From Pseudomonas sp. GD04091 (GTDB taxonomy: Bacteria; Pseudomonadota; Gammaproteobacteria; Pseudomonadales; Pseudomonadaceae): a stretch of 64,000 nucleotides of DNA. The stretch covers positions 1 to 64,000 of the forward strand of contig NZ_JAOEBG010000018.1 in the NCBI RefSeq assembly GCF_029836165.1, read 5' to 3'. Numbering within the stretch: the stretch's first letter is position 1; the number at the start of each line of letters is the position of its first letter. Made by a program: the position numbers and the translations under genes. Of this stretch, positions 36,217 to 45,295 are shown in pieces. The notes under the pieces are model-generated. The model made no database searches, was not told the DNA's origin, and saw only the letters and a program-made list of their open reading frames with translations.

Positions 36217-36552
36217 TCAATGCATCCTCACCCAAACGCTCACCAGCACCGTCGCCGCCACCAGCCAGGCCACCGTGGCCAGCGCCAGAGAAGCCTCAAG
36301 GCGCATGCGTTCGACCAGCACGTACAACGTCGCCAGGTACACGAAGTAGGGAATGATCGACCACATCCCGAACAGGATGGTGGTCTTCAGGTCTGCCAGC
36401 GAGCGGCCCTTGCCGACGATGTAATGGGCGATCAGGGCGAAGGTGGGAAACAGTGGCACGAGGCCTGCGATGTAGTAGTTGCGGGTTTTCGACAGGATCG
36501 CCAGAAGCACCACCACGCCGGCGCCCAGGGCCGCCTTGAATACCAGGTCCAC
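36217..36552 (-). CDS. glpM: GlpM-family membrane protein
   Basis: A 111-residue protein with four hydrophobic helices (about 3-20, 27-45, 57-78, 88-107). The conserved block LSKTRNYYIAGLVPLFPTFALIAHYIVG is diagnostic of GlpM (YdgC in E. coli). In P. aeruginosa it was linked to alginate production and glycerol metabolism; mechanism is unknown. It overlaps nothing and lies 27 bp downstream of aauR, possibly sharing its transcript. Confidence 0.88.
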   Translation of the reverse strand: MDLVFKAALGAGVVVLLAILSKTRNYYIAGLVPLFPTFALIAHYIVGKGRSLADLKTTILFGMWSIIPYFVYLATLYVLVERMRLEASLALATVAWLVAATVLVSVWVRMH

Positions 36553-36579
36553 GTTGTCTTTCCAGGGTCAAGTTGCTGA

Positions 36580-37908
36580 TCAGCCGAGGCCGTATTTCTT
36601 CACTTTGTCGAACAGCGTGGTCTTGGCCATGCCCAGCTCCTGGCTGGCCTGGCTGAGGTTGCCGCCGCTGCGCTGCAGGGCATCGCCGAGCAGGTTGCGC
36701 TCGAATGCCTCGACCGCCTCGGCAAAGCCCAGCCCCTGGCTGGCGCCACCACTGGGGCCTTTCTTGAACGCGGGCAGGCCCAGGGCGTAGCGTTCGGCGA
36801 CGTTGCGCAGCTCGCGCACGTTGCCTGGCCAGTCGTGGGCCATCAATCGCGACAGGGTCTGGCTGTCCAGCTCCGGCACTTCGCGGTCGAAACGCAGGGC
36901 CGACTGCTGCAGGAAGTGTTCGAACAGCTGCAGGATGTCTTCACGGCGCTCGCGCAGCGGCGGCAGCTCCAGGGTGACGACATTGAGGCGGTAGTACAGG
37001 TCGCTGCGGAACTGGCCGCTCTGGCCCAGGGCATCGAGGTCGGACTTGGTCGCGGCGATCACCCGGCAGTCCACCGGGATGCTCTGGTTCGAGCCCAGTC
37101 GCTCCAGGGTGCGTTCCTGCAACACGCGCAGCAGCTTGATCTGCAGGTTGAGCGGCATGCTTTCGACCTCGTCGAGGAACAGCGTGCCGCCGTTGGCGTG
37201 CTCGATCTTGCCGATGCGGCGCTTGCCGGCGCCGGTGAAAGCGTTGGCCTCGTGGCCGAAGATCTCGCTTTCGAACAGGTTTTCCGGCAGGCCGCCGCAG
37301 TTCAGCGCCACGAACGGCTGGCCCTGGCGGCGGCTGAAGTCATGCAGGCAGCGGGCGACCAGCTCCTTGCCGGTGCCGGTTTCACCTTCGATGAGCACGT
37401 TGGCCGAGGTGTCGGCGACATTGGCGATCAGCTCGCGCAGGTGCGCCATGGCCGGCGAACGGCCGATGATGCGGCCTTCCAGGCTGCTCTGCTCGGCCAG
37501 TTGGCGGCGCAGGGCGAACACCTCGCGGGACAGGCCTCGCTGTTCCAGCGCACGACGTACCACGTCGACCAGGCGCTCGGGCGAGAAGGGCTTTTCCATG
37601 AAGTCGTAGGCGCCGTTGCGCATGGCGCCGACGGCCATGTCGATATCGCCGTGTCCGGTGATCAGCACCACCGGCAGGCTGCGGTCGCGGGCCTTGAGGC
37701 GATTGAGCAGTTCCAGGCCATCGATGCCCGGCAGGCGGATATCGCTGACGACGATGCCGGCGAAGTCATCGCCGATGCGCTCCAGGGCCTGCTCGGCACT
37801 GCCGACGCCTTCGCAGGCGATGTCTTCCAGGGCCAGCGCCTGCTGGCAGCCGAGCAGCACGTGCGGATCGTCTTCGACGATCAGGACGGTGAGAGGTGCT
37901 TTGTTCAT
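36580..37908 (-). CDS. aauR: Sigma-54-dependent response regulator AauR
   Basis: NtrC/DctD-family activator of 442 residues: receiver (about 8-120, phospho-acceptor Asp in VVSDIRLPG), AAA+ sigma-54 domain (about 145-370, Walker A GETGTGKE, Walker B GGTLFLDEVESM) and a C-terminal Fis-type HTH (GNLSQASQELGMAKTTLFDKVKKYGLG). The sigma-54 contact loop reads NAFTGA, not GAFTGA. Placement beside aatJQMP and aauS identifies it as AauR, which in P. putida activates acidic amino acid uptake in response to glutamate. The start overlaps the aauS stop by four bases. Confidence 0.92.
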   Translation of the reverse strand: MNKAPLTVLIVEDDPHVLLGCQQALALEDIACEGVGSAEQALERIGDDFAGIVVSDIRLPGIDGLELLNRLKARDRSLPVVLITGHGDIDMAVGAMRNGAYDFMEKPFSPERLVDVVRRALEQRGLSREVFALRRQLAEQSSLEGRIIGRSPAMAHLRELIANVADTSANVLIEGETGTGKELVARCLHDFSRRQGQPFVALNCGGLPENLFESEIFGHEANAFTGAGKRRIGKIEHANGGTLFLDEVESMPLNLQIKLLRVLQERTLERLGSNQSIPVDCRVIAATKSDLDALGQSGQFRSDLYYRLNVVTLELPPLRERREDILQLFEHFLQQSALRFDREVPELDSQTLSRLMAHDWPGNVRELRNVAERYALGLPAFKKGPSGGASQGLGFAEAVEAFERNLLGDALQRSGGNLSQASQELGMAKTTLFDKVKKYGLG

Positions 37909-39812
37909 AGGGGCTCAGCCAATTCGCTAGGGGGCGTGACCAGGGGCAGGGCAAGGACGAACGCGGTGCCGCCGCCGGCGGGGTGTTCGACGCTCAGCGT
38001 GCCCTTGGCGGCGGTGGCCAGGCTCGCCGACAAGGTCAGGCCCAGGCCCAGGCCATGCTCGCCCGGTTTGGTGGTGAAGAAAGGCTCGAACAGGTGCTTG
38101 CGCGCCTCGGCATCGATGCCGTGGCCATTGTCGCGCACCCGCAGGCGGTACTTGTCGCCCTGAACCTCGCCTTCCAGCCACAGTTGCGGCAGTGGCTGGG
38201 TGGCCATGGCGTCGAGGGCGTTGCCGATCAGGTTGACCAGAATCTGCTCCAGGCGGGTCTGGTCGATGGCCAACTGCTGGTCGTCGAACTGCCGGTGCAA
38301 TTGCAGGTGGCAGGCGCTGGTGCGGTTGGCCAGCACCTGCAGGGTAGCTTCCACCGCCTTCTCCAGCGAAGCCTGGCCACTGTCGTCGCCGCGCCGGGCG
38401 AACGAGCGCAGGCTGGCGGTGATGCGGCCCATGCGGTCGATCAGGTCGTTCATGGTGCGCAGGTTGGCGCTGGCGGTTTCCAGCGCGCCGCGTTCGAGGA
38501 AGCGCACGGTGTTGCCAGACAGGGTACGCAAGGCCGCCAGGGGCTGGTTGAGCTCGTGGGCGATGCTGGTGGACATTTGCCCGATGGCCGCCAGCTTGCC
38601 GGCCTGGACCAGTTCGTCCTGGGCGTGACGCAAGGTCTGCTCGGCGTGGCGACGCTCGCGGATCTGGCCCTTGAGGCGTTCGTTGCTGGCGCGCAGGTCG
38701 GCGGTGCGCTCGGTGATCTTGCGCTCCAGCTGGCTGTTGGCTTCTTCCAGCGCTTCACGGGCCGCCAGGCGGGTGGCGATCACCTTGCGCCGCTCGTTCC
38801 AGGCGATGGCCAGGATCGCCAGCAGGGCGAAGGCGACACCGACCAGGATGCCCTGCACCATCGACTCGCGGCGCAGGTCCTGCAGCGGGGTGAGCAGGGT
38901 GAAATGCCACGGCGTGTCGGCCAGGCGCCGGGTCTGGGCCAGATACGAGACATCGCGCTGCTTGCCCTTGTCGGTCTCGCTGTTGGCCGGGAAGGTGAGT
39001 TTTTCCACACCGTCGGCCAGGGTTTCGCGGGCCAAAGGTTGCAGCTCGTTGAGCGGCCACCAGTAGTACTGCAGGCTGCGCGCCAGGCGCTCCTTGATCT
39101 GCGGGGTCAGCGGGCGCACCGATTTCAGGCGCCGGGACGGGTCGCTGGAGAGGATGATGATGCCGTTCTCGTCGCTGACGAAGGCTTCCAGGCGGGCACG
39201 CTGCCAGCGCTCTTCGAGGGTGTCGAGACGGACCTTGATCACCGCCACGCCGATGATCTTGCCGTGCTCTTCCAGGCCATGGGCCAGGTAGTAGCCGGCT
39301 TCGCCGGTGGTGCTGCCGATGCCGTAGAAGCGCCCCGGCTCGCCGCGCACGGCCGTCTGGAAATAGGCACGGAACGCCAGGTCCTCGCCGAGGAAGGAGT
39401 CGGCGTCGCGCCAGTTGCTGGTGGCCTGGACCCGGCCGCTGGTGTCGAGGACGAAGATCGCCCGGCTGCGGCTGCGCCGGTTCAGGCCTTCGAGGTATTC
39501 GTTGACCGCCTGGCGGTCACCGGCGTCAGGGTCGGTGAGCAGGCGCGAGACGCTGTCTTCCAGCTCCAGCAGGCTGGGCAGGTAGGTGTACTTGCTGATT
39601 TCGCTTTCGACGGTGCGCGCATGCAGTTCCAGCTGGCGCTCGCCGTTTTCGCTGAGGGTGCGGATGCCGTTGCTCTCGCTGATCAGAAAGCCGGCCAGGC
39701 CCAGGCCGACCATCAGCAGGATGACCAGGGGCGGCAACAACAATTGGCGGATCACACGGGATTTCACGGCAGGCTGGGCAGGGTGAAGGAGCGAAGGGTC
39801 GCATTTCATCAC
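37905..39812 (-). CDS. aauS: Sensor histidine kinase AauS
   Basis: Membrane sensor kinase of 635 residues in the DctB class. Helices at about 22-44 and 315-340 enclose a periplasmic double-PAS-like domain (about 50-310) that would bind acidic amino acids. A coiled coil (about 345-400) leads to the H-box SIAHELNQPLAALR (about 425) and the ATPase domain with NLIGNALDA (N-box), RDNGHGI (G1) and GLGLGLTLS (G2). It is upstream of, and overlaps, aauR. There is a 58-bp gap from aatP, so the whole aatJQMP-aauSR block may be read through in part. Confidence 0.92.
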   Translation of the reverse strand: MMKCDPSLLHPAQPAVKSRVIRQLLLPPLVILLMVGLGLAGFLISESNGIRTLSENGERQLELHARTVESEISKYTYLPSLLELEDSVSRLLTDPDAGDRQAVNEYLEGLNRRSRSRAIFVLDTSGRVQATSNWRDADSFLGEDLAFRAYFQTAVRGEPGRFYGIGSTTGEAGYYLAHGLEEHGKIIGVAVIKVRLDTLEERWQRARLEAFVSDENGIIILSSDPSRRLKSVRPLTPQIKERLARSLQYYWWPLNELQPLARETLADGVEKLTFPANSETDKGKQRDVSYLAQTRRLADTPWHFTLLTPLQDLRRESMVQGILVGVAFALLAILAIAWNERRKVIATRLAAREALEEANSQLERKITERTADLRASNERLKGQIRERRHAEQTLRHAQDELVQAGKLAAIGQMSTSIAHELNQPLAALRTLSGNTVRFLERGALETASANLRTMNDLIDRMGRITASLRSFARRGDDSGQASLEKAVEATLQVLANRTSACHLQLHRQFDDQQLAIDQTRLEQILVNLIGNALDAMATQPLPQLWLEGEVQGDKYRLRVRDNGHGIDAEARKHLFEPFFTTKPGEHGLGLGLTLSASLATAAKGTLSVEHPAGGGTAFVLALPLVTPPSELAEPL

Positions 39813-39870
39813 AGTGGCCTTGTCACGACCAGCTTCCGCTGCCTGGGAGGGCAGCGGAACCCGTGCCGGC

Positions 39871-40605
39871 TCAGTGCTGCAGGATCTTGCTGAGGAAGTG
39901 CTGGGTGCGTTCGTGACGATTCTCGGGGCTGCCGAAGAAGTCTTCCTTCTGGCAGTCCTCGATGATGTTGCCCTTGTCCATGAAGATCACCCGGTTGGCG
40001 ACCTTGCGGGCAAAGCCCATCTCGTGGGTGACGCACATCATGGTCATGCCTTCGTGGGCCAGTTCGACCATCACGTCCAGTACCTCGTTGACCATTTCCG
40101 GGTCCAGCGCCGAGGTCGGTTCGTCGAACAGCATGACGATCGGGTCCATCGACAGGGCGCGGGCGATCGCCACGCGCTGTTGCTGGCCACCGGAGAGCTG
40201 GCCAGGATGCTTCTTGGCGTGGGCGGCCAGGCCGACACGGTCGAGCAGGGCCAGGCCCTTCTTGGTCGCTTCCGCCTCGCTGCGGCCGAGCACCTTGCGC
40301 TGGGCGATGGTCAGGTTCTCGGTGATCGACAGGTGCGGGAACAGCTCGAAGTGCTGGAACACCATGCCTACCCGCGAACGCAGCTTGGGCAGGTTGGTCT
40401 TCGGGTCGGCGATGGAGGTGCCGTCGACCACGATATCGCCTTTCTGGAAAGGCTCCAGGGCGTTGACGCACTTGATCAGCGTGGACTTGCCCGAGCCGGA
40501 CGGGCCGCAGACCACCACCACTTCACCCTTCTTGACCTCGGTGCTGCAGTCGGTCAGTACCTGGAAGTCCCCGTACCACTTGTTGACGTTCTTGATGGAA
40601 ATCAT
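39871..40605 (-). CDS. aatP: Acidic amino acid ABC transporter ATP-binding protein AatP
   Basis: A 244-residue ATPase of the polar amino acid uptake class: Walker A GPSGSGKST (about 34-42), Q-loop QHFELF, signature LSGGQQQRVAIARAL and Walker B VMLFDEPTSALD. It powers AatQM with the binding protein AatJ. The true start MISIKNVN overlaps the aatM stop by four bases (ATGA); a longer frame runs into aatM and is rejected. Confidence 0.95.
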   Translation of the reverse strand: MISIKNVNKWYGDFQVLTDCSTEVKKGEVVVVCGPSGSGKSTLIKCVNALEPFQKGDIVVDGTSIADPKTNLPKLRSRVGMVFQHFELFPHLSITENLTIAQRKVLGRSEAEATKKGLALLDRVGLAAHAKKHPGQLSGGQQQRVAIARALSMDPIVMLFDEPTSALDPEMVNEVLDVMVELAHEGMTMMCVTHEMGFARKVANRVIFMDKGNIIEDCQKEDFFGSPENRHERTQHFLSKILQH

Positions 40606-41273
40606 ACGGTGATCCTTTTTTGCAGGCGCTTGACCAGCCAGGAAGCGGAGAAGCTGATGAGGAAGTAGACGACACCGGCGAAGATCAGGAACTCGTGGGA
40701 GCGCCCGATGATGTCGCCGTTCGAGCGGGCCGAATTGAGGAAGTCCACCAGGCCGACGGTGTAGACCAGCGAGGTGTCCTGGAACAGGATGATGCTCTGC
40801 TGCAGCAGCAGCGGAGTCATCTTGCGGAAGGCCTGCGGCAGGATGATCAGGCGCATGCACTGGCCGTAGCTCATGCCCAGCGCCTGCGCGGCGCCCATCT
40901 GGCCCTTGGAGATCGACTGCACGCCGGCACGCACGATCTCACAGAAGTAGGCGGCCTCGAACATCATGAAGGCCACCACGCAGGAGGTGAACGCGCCCAC
41001 CGGCGTATCCTGCCCGGTGATCCAGCGCAGCACGAACGGCACCGCCAGGTAGAACCAGGTGATCACCAGCAGCAGCGGGATCGAGCGGAAGTAGTTGACG
41101 TAGGCGCCGGCCACGTTCGACAGCAGCTTGTTCGACGACAGCCGCATCAGCGCCAGGATGGTGCCCAGCACGATGCCGCCGACCACGCCCATGACCATCA
41201 GCTTGAGGGTCATGACCATGCCTTCCCAGAGGGCGGGCAGCGCGGGGATGATTTCGCTGAAATCCATTTCCAT
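40602..41273 (-). CDS. aatM: Acidic amino acid ABC transporter permease AatM
   Basis: A 223-residue HisM-type permease with five predicted helices and the EAA-type loop (EIVRAGVQSISKGQMGAAQALGMSYGQ, about 112-138) that docks the ATPase. It forms the membrane pore with AatQ. It abuts the aatQ stop and overlaps the aatP start by four bases. Confidence 0.95.
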   Translation of the reverse strand: MEMDFSEIIPALPALWEGMVMTLKLMVMGVVGGIVLGTILALMRLSSNKLLSNVAGAYVNYFRSIPLLLVITWFYLAVPFVLRWITGQDTPVGAFTSCVVAFMMFEAAYFCEIVRAGVQSISKGQMGAAQALGMSYGQCMRLIILPQAFRKMTPLLLQQSIILFQDTSLVYTVGLVDFLNSARSNGDIIGRSHEFLIFAGVVYFLISFSASWLVKRLQKRITV

Positions 41274-42020
41274 TTACTTGCCCCCCACGGAAATCAGGCC
41301 CGGTACCGAGACTTTCTTCTCGACCGCGCGCATGAGCAGCATCAGGCCCATGTTCAGGGTGAAGTAGATCAGGGTGGCCAGGGTGAACGCCTCGAACAGG
41401 TTGGCCGAGAACTCGGCGGTCTGCTTGGTCTGGGCCAGCAGTTCCATCAGGCCGATCAGCGAGGCCACCGAGGAGTTCTTGAACACGTTCAGGAATTCCG
41501 AGGTGAGTGGCGGAATGATGATCCGGTAGGCCTGGGGCAGCAGCACGTTCAGGTAGATCTGCGGCAGGCTGAAGCCCATCGCGCGCCCGGCCGCTTCCTG
41601 GCCACGGGGCAGCGCCTGGATGCCGGTGCGCACCTGCTCGCAGACGCGGGCGGCGGTGAACAGGCCAAGGCAGACGACCACGCTGATCAGCGCCGAGGTG
41701 GTCGGGTTGAGGTCCTGCTTGAACCATTCCTGCAGGCCTTCGGGGAGCAGATCCGGTACCAGGAAGTACCAGATGAACAGCTGCACCAGCAGCGGCACGT
41801 TGCGGAACAGCTCGACGTAGGCGGTGGCAATCCCTGACACCAGACGGTTGGGCACGGTACGCATCACGCCGAGGAGCGACCCCAGCAGCAAGGCGATGAT
41901 CCACGCGCAGATGGCGATGGCGATGGTCCAGCCCAGACCGGTGATGTACCAGTCCAGATAGGTCTCGCTACCCACGCCGGTGGACTTGAAGAACACGCCC
42001 CAGTCCCAGTTGTAATTCAT
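41274..42020 (-). CDS. aatQ: Acidic amino acid ABC transporter permease AatQ
   Basis: A 248-residue permease of the polar amino acid type, with the loop EQVRTGIQALPRGQEAAGRAMGFSLPQ (about 130-156). It pairs with AatM. A 146-bp gap containing a strong hairpin separates it from aatJ, probably to keep binding-protein expression above that of the membrane components. Confidence 0.95.
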   Translation of the reverse strand: MNYNWDWGVFFKSTGVGSETYLDWYITGLGWTIAIAICAWIIALLLGSLLGVMRTVPNRLVSGIATAYVELFRNVPLLVQLFIWYFLVPDLLPEGLQEWFKQDLNPTTSALISVVVCLGLFTAARVCEQVRTGIQALPRGQEAAGRAMGFSLPQIYLNVLLPQAYRIIIPPLTSEFLNVFKNSSVASLIGLMELLAQTKQTAEFSANLFEAFTLATLIYFTLNMGLMLLMRAVEKKVSVPGLISVGGK

Positions 42021-42062
42021 CGGGATTTCCCCTCAGACGGTTGTTTCACGGGCACCTTCAAA

Positions 42063-42091
42063 CATCCGGGGGTGCTGAGCACCCTCGGATG
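42063..42091 (-). terminator. Intercistronic hairpin between aatJ and aatQ
   Basis: Thirteen base pairs (one G-T) close a TGA loop: CATCCGGGGGTGC pairs with GCACCCTCGGATG. No T-run follows, so it more likely protects the aatJ 3' end or partly attenuates the distal genes than terminates fully. Confidence 0.7.
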
Positions 42092-42166
42092 AAAGGTTAG
42101 ACACTAACTGAGTGGCCTGTCGGATCGATTCGCGCGGATGCGCTTCAGGCCACTATCTGCTGGAGG

Positions 42167-43084
42167 TCAGGACTTCTTCTCGTCCGCCGCCTTGTCGGTC
42201 GGCTCGGCGATCAGCTTCTTCAGCTCATCGCTCATCGGGAACTGAAGGTTCAGGCCTTTTGGCGGAATTGGCTGCTGGAACCACTTGTCGTAGCTCTTGT
42301 TGACGTCACCCGACTTGAAGTAGGCGACGATGGCCTCGTCGACCGCTTTCTTGAAGGCTGCGTCGTCCTTGCGCACCATGCAGCCGTAGATTTCGTACGA
42401 CTGCGGAGTGCCGGTGATGACCCAGTCCGCCGGCTTGCGTGCCTTGGCCATTTCACCGGCCAGCAGGGCGTCGTCCATCATGAAGGCCACGGCGCGGCCG
42501 CTTTCGAGCATATTGAAGGCTTCGCCGTGGTCTTTGGCCGAGATCACGTTCATCTTCATCTGCTTGTCGGCGTTCATTGCCTTGAGGATGCGCTCGGAAG
42601 TGGTGCCGGCGGTCGTCACCACGTTCTTGCCGGCCAGGTCAGGGAAGTCCTTGTAGGATGGCTGGCCATCCTTGACCTTGGTCAGCAGGCGGGTGCCGAC
42701 TTCGAAGATGCCCACCGAGAAACCGACCTGTTGCTGGCGCTCGACGTTGTTGGTGGTGGAGCCGCACTCCAGGTCGACGGTGCCGTTCTGCACCAGCGGG
42801 ATGCGGGTCTGCGAGGTGACGAGGTTGTACTTGACCTTGATGTCGGTGCCCAGTTGCTTCTTCAGGGCTTCGACCACGGCCAGCTGGATGTCGTGGGAGT
42901 AGCCCACGGGCTCCGGCTTGCCAGCCAGGTAGGAGAACGGAATGGAGGAGTCGCGGTGGCCCAGGGTGATGGTGCCGGAGTCCTTGATCTTCTTCAGGGT
43001 GCCGGTCAGTTCTTCGGCCATGACAGGCGACGAAATGACAGCTGCCGCGATGGCGGCGCCCAGCAATTGACGAACGATGCGCAT
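42167..43084 (-). CDS. aatJ: Glutamate/aspartate periplasmic binding protein AatJ
   Basis: Periplasmic binding protein of 305 residues with a signal peptide cleaved near VMA (residue 23). The GltI/DEBP pattern is clear: LKKIKDSGTITLGHRDSSIPFSYL, VGYSHDIQLAVVEAL, LVQNGTVDLECGSTTNN and DDALLAGEMAKA. It captures glutamate and aspartate for AatQMP. The start is chosen because GAGGAAAATTTG precedes the ATG; the longer frame has no signal peptide at its N-terminus. It is the first gene of the operon, under the sigma-54 promoter described separately. Confidence 0.95.
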   Translation of the reverse strand: MRIVRQLLGAAIAAAVISSPVMAEELTGTLKKIKDSGTITLGHRDSSIPFSYLAGKPEPVGYSHDIQLAVVEALKKQLGTDIKVKYNLVTSQTRIPLVQNGTVDLECGSTTNNVERQQQVGFSVGIFEVGTRLLTKVKDGQPSYKDFPDLAGKNVVTTAGTTSERILKAMNADKQMKMNVISAKDHGEAFNMLESGRAVAFMMDDALLAGEMAKARKPADWVITGTPQSYEIYGCMVRKDDAAFKKAVDEAIVAYFKSGDVNKSYDKWFQQPIPPKGLNLQFPMSDELKKLIAEPTDKAADEKKS

Positions 43085-43188
43085 CAAATTTTCCTCGACG
43101 TGTTTGTTTTTCTTATGGAGCCGTTGGCGGACTCTTTCGTTCAACGAATACAGCATGAAGCGTGGTGCATTCGGCTACCAAGTGTAGA

Positions 43189-43204
43189 GCATGACTCGTG
43201 CCAA
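43189..43204 (-). promoter_or_regulatory. Sigma-54 (-24/-12) promoter of aatJ
   Basis: TTGGCACGAGTCATGC on the minus strand has GG-N10-GC spacing and the full TTGGCAC -24 element. It should start transcription about 93 bp before the aatJ ATG. Confidence 0.85.
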
Positions 43205-43311
43205 GCCCTGACGTTGATCATAACGCCGCGAAAATACTGGGAATTAATCTTTTTTGATGCCTTTACGACAGTATGTGTCGTACGGCTTTCCGAAAGGATC
43301 GTGGCAGAGTG

Positions 43312-43325
43312 TTCGGAAATCCGAA
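43312..43325. promoter_or_regulatory. AauR upstream activator site
   Basis: TTCGGAAATCCGAA is a perfect TTCGG-N4-CCGAA inverted repeat, the motif I recall as reported for AauR. It lies about 110 bp upstream of the -24 element, a normal enhancer distance, with an AT-rich stretch (about 43227-43262) between that could bend. Confidence 0.75.
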
Positions 43326-43352
43326 CGAATAGGTGCGCGCTGGCTCGGTCAG

Positions 43353-43441
43353 GCCCATTGCAGGTAAGCCCGTTCCCACAGGTACGGGGCAAACCTCAAG
43401 GCATGCACTGATTCTGTGGGAGCGGGCTTGCCCGCGATGGG
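43353..43441. repeat. REP pair between aatJ promoter and glpD
   Basis: Degenerate first copy (43353-43383) and good second copy (43414-43441) of the GCGGGCTTGCCCGC type, inverted. The copies bound the upstream limit of the aatJ control region. Confidence 0.8.
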
Positions 43442-43494
43442 CTGCACAGCAGCCCCAATGATGATGACGGAACCCAGGCTTTACCGGTTCGGCA

Positions 43495-45033
43495 TCAGGC
43501 GGCTTGCACGCGCTCGCGGTTGGCCATGGCCTGCTGCAGGTAATCAGCCAGTGCCTGTTGCTCGGTGGCGCTGGTGAACAGGCCCAGCTTGGTCCGGCGC
43601 CAGAGGATGTCGTCGGCGCTGGTCGCCCATTCTTCGGCGCACAGGTAATCGACCTCACGGGTGAACAGGCCACCGCCAATCGACTGGCCGAGGTCTTCGG
43701 GGCCGCTGACGCCTTCGAGCAGGCGCCATACACGGCTGCCATAGGTCGTCGCCCAGCGCCTGGCGATATCCAGCGGCAGCCAGGCATGGCGCGCCACCAG
43801 CGCGTCGACCAGGGCCTGCACGCAGGTCACGTTCTCGCCGCCCGGCAACGGCGCGTCGGCGGTCCAGCTGCCGCGCATCTGGGTGAAGAACGGGTGCAGC
43901 TCGACCATGGCCGATTCGGCCAGCTTGCGGTAGGTGGTCAGCTTGCCGCCGAACACCGACAGCAGCGGCGCCTGACCTTCGCTGGCGGACAGCGCGAGGG
44001 TGTAGTCGCGGGTCACAGCGGACGGATTGTCCGACTCGTCGTTGCACAGCGGGCGCACGCCGGAGTAGGTGTGCAGGATGTCGGCCCGGCCGAGCTGGTG
44101 GTTGAAGTGCTCGTTGACCACCTTGAGCAGGTAGTCGGTTTCCTGCTCGGTGATCGCTACCTTGGCCGGGTCGCCGCTGTATTCGCGGTCGGTGGTGCCG
44201 ATCAGGGTGAAGCGTTCCAGGTAGGGGATGCAGAAGACGATGCGTTGGTCCTCGTTCTGCAGGATGTAGGCATGCTCACCGTCGTACAGGCGCGGCACGA
44301 TGAGGTGGCTGCCCTGGATCAGGCGGATGCCGTACGGCGCGTCGAGCTTGAGGTCGTCCTTGATGAAACTGGCCACCCAAGGGCCGGCGGCATTGACCAG
44401 GGCGCGGGCGCGGAGGGTCTGCAGGCTGCCGTCGGCATGTTGCAGCTCGACCTGCCACAGGCCATCGATGCGCTCGGCGCGCAGGCAGCGGGTACGGGTG
44501 CGGATGTGCGCGCCTTTCTCACGCGCGGCCATGGCGTTGAGCACCACCAGACGGGCGTCGTCCACGGCGCAGTCAGCGTATTCGAAACCGCGGGTGATGG
44601 CTGGCTTGAGCGGGTAGCCCGGGCCGAAGCGCAGGCTGCGCGAAGCCCCCAGGCGTTTGCGCTTGCCCAGGTGGTCATAAAGGAACAGACCGGCGCGGAT
44701 CATCCAGGCCGGGCGCAGGTGCGGACGGTGCGGCAGGACGAAGCGCATCGGCTTGACGATATGCGGGGCCTTGGCCAGCAGGACCTCGCGCTCGGCCAGG
44801 GCTTCGCGCACCAGGCGGAATTCGTAGTGTTCCAGGTAGCGCAAGCCACCGTGGATCAGCTTGCTGCTGGCCGAGGAGGTGTGCTGGGCCAGGTCGTCCT
44901 TTTCGCAAAGGAACACCTTCAGGCCACGCCCGGCGGCATCGGCAGCGATGCCCACGCCATTGATGCCGCCGCCGATCACGGCGAGGTCATAGCAATCGTG
45001 CAAGGGGGGCTGGGACGAAACGGGCTGGGACAC
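43495..45033 (-). CDS. glpD: Aerobic glycerol-3-phosphate dehydrogenase
   Basis: FAD enzyme at the inner face of the membrane, oxidising glycerol-3-phosphate to DHAP. The FAD fold starts at YDLAVIGGGINGVGIAADAAGRGLKVFLCEKDD, and the family blocks SSASSKLIHGGLRYLEHYEFRLV and GGKLTTYRKLAE are present. An ATG at 45075 is in frame, but a GTG at 45033 (VSQPVSSQPPL, giving 512 residues) follows a perfect AGGAGG at 8 bp. The ATG overlaps the GlpR operator region, so the GTG is preferred. glpD lies downstream of glpR with its own promoter. Confidence 0.93.
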   Translation of the reverse strand: MSQPVSSQPPLHDCYDLAVIGGGINGVGIAADAAGRGLKVFLCEKDDLAQHTSSASSKLIHGGLRYLEHYEFRLVREALAEREVLLAKAPHIVKPMRFVLPHRPHLRPAWMIRAGLFLYDHLGKRKRLGASRSLRFGPGYPLKPAITRGFEYADCAVDDARLVVLNAMAAREKGAHIRTRTRCLRAERIDGLWQVELQHADGSLQTLRARALVNAAGPWVASFIKDDLKLDAPYGIRLIQGSHLIVPRLYDGEHAYILQNEDQRIVFCIPYLERFTLIGTTDREYSGDPAKVAITEQETDYLLKVVNEHFNHQLGRADILHTYSGVRPLCNDESDNPSAVTRDYTLALSASEGQAPLLSVFGGKLTTYRKLAESAMVELHPFFTQMRGSWTADAPLPGGENVTCVQALVDALVARHAWLPLDIARRWATTYGSRVWRLLEGVSGPEDLGQSIGGGLFTREVDYLCAEEWATSADDILWRRTKLGLFTSATEQQALADYLQQAMANRERVQAA

Positions 45034-45076
45034 GGGCAAGGCCTCCTGGGGGCTGTCCACATCGAATGTGAACATC

Positions 45077-45096
45077 TATGTTCGTTTCCGAAAATG
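45077..45096. promoter_or_regulatory. GlpR-type operator of glpD
   Basis: TTCG-TTTC-CGAA (45081-45092) inside ATGTTCG...CGAAAAT resembles the GlpR operator ATGTTCG-N4-CGAACAT. A related partial site, ATGAACATTTTCGAAAAG, lies at 45162-45179. Confidence 0.65.
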
Positions 45097-45295
45097 TTAG
45101 CGCAATGGACAGGCGCCCGCCAGTCAGTCTTCATAGAAAAAACTGATCGAATTACAGGGAAATGAACATTTTCGAAAAGGGCAGGAGATCGGTTCGCGGT
45201 TTACAGGGGCGCCAGAGCTGAACGCCGACCGTGCGGGCGGCGTTCGATCTCACCGGCGCTACAAGCCTCGAAGCCTGTGCCCTGGGTGGCCGCGT

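Noticed and set aside
45220..45245. Hairpin GAACGCCG/CGGCGTTC downstream of glpR
   Set aside because: It can fold but has no T-run on the glpR strand and may be incidental, so I do not call it a terminator.
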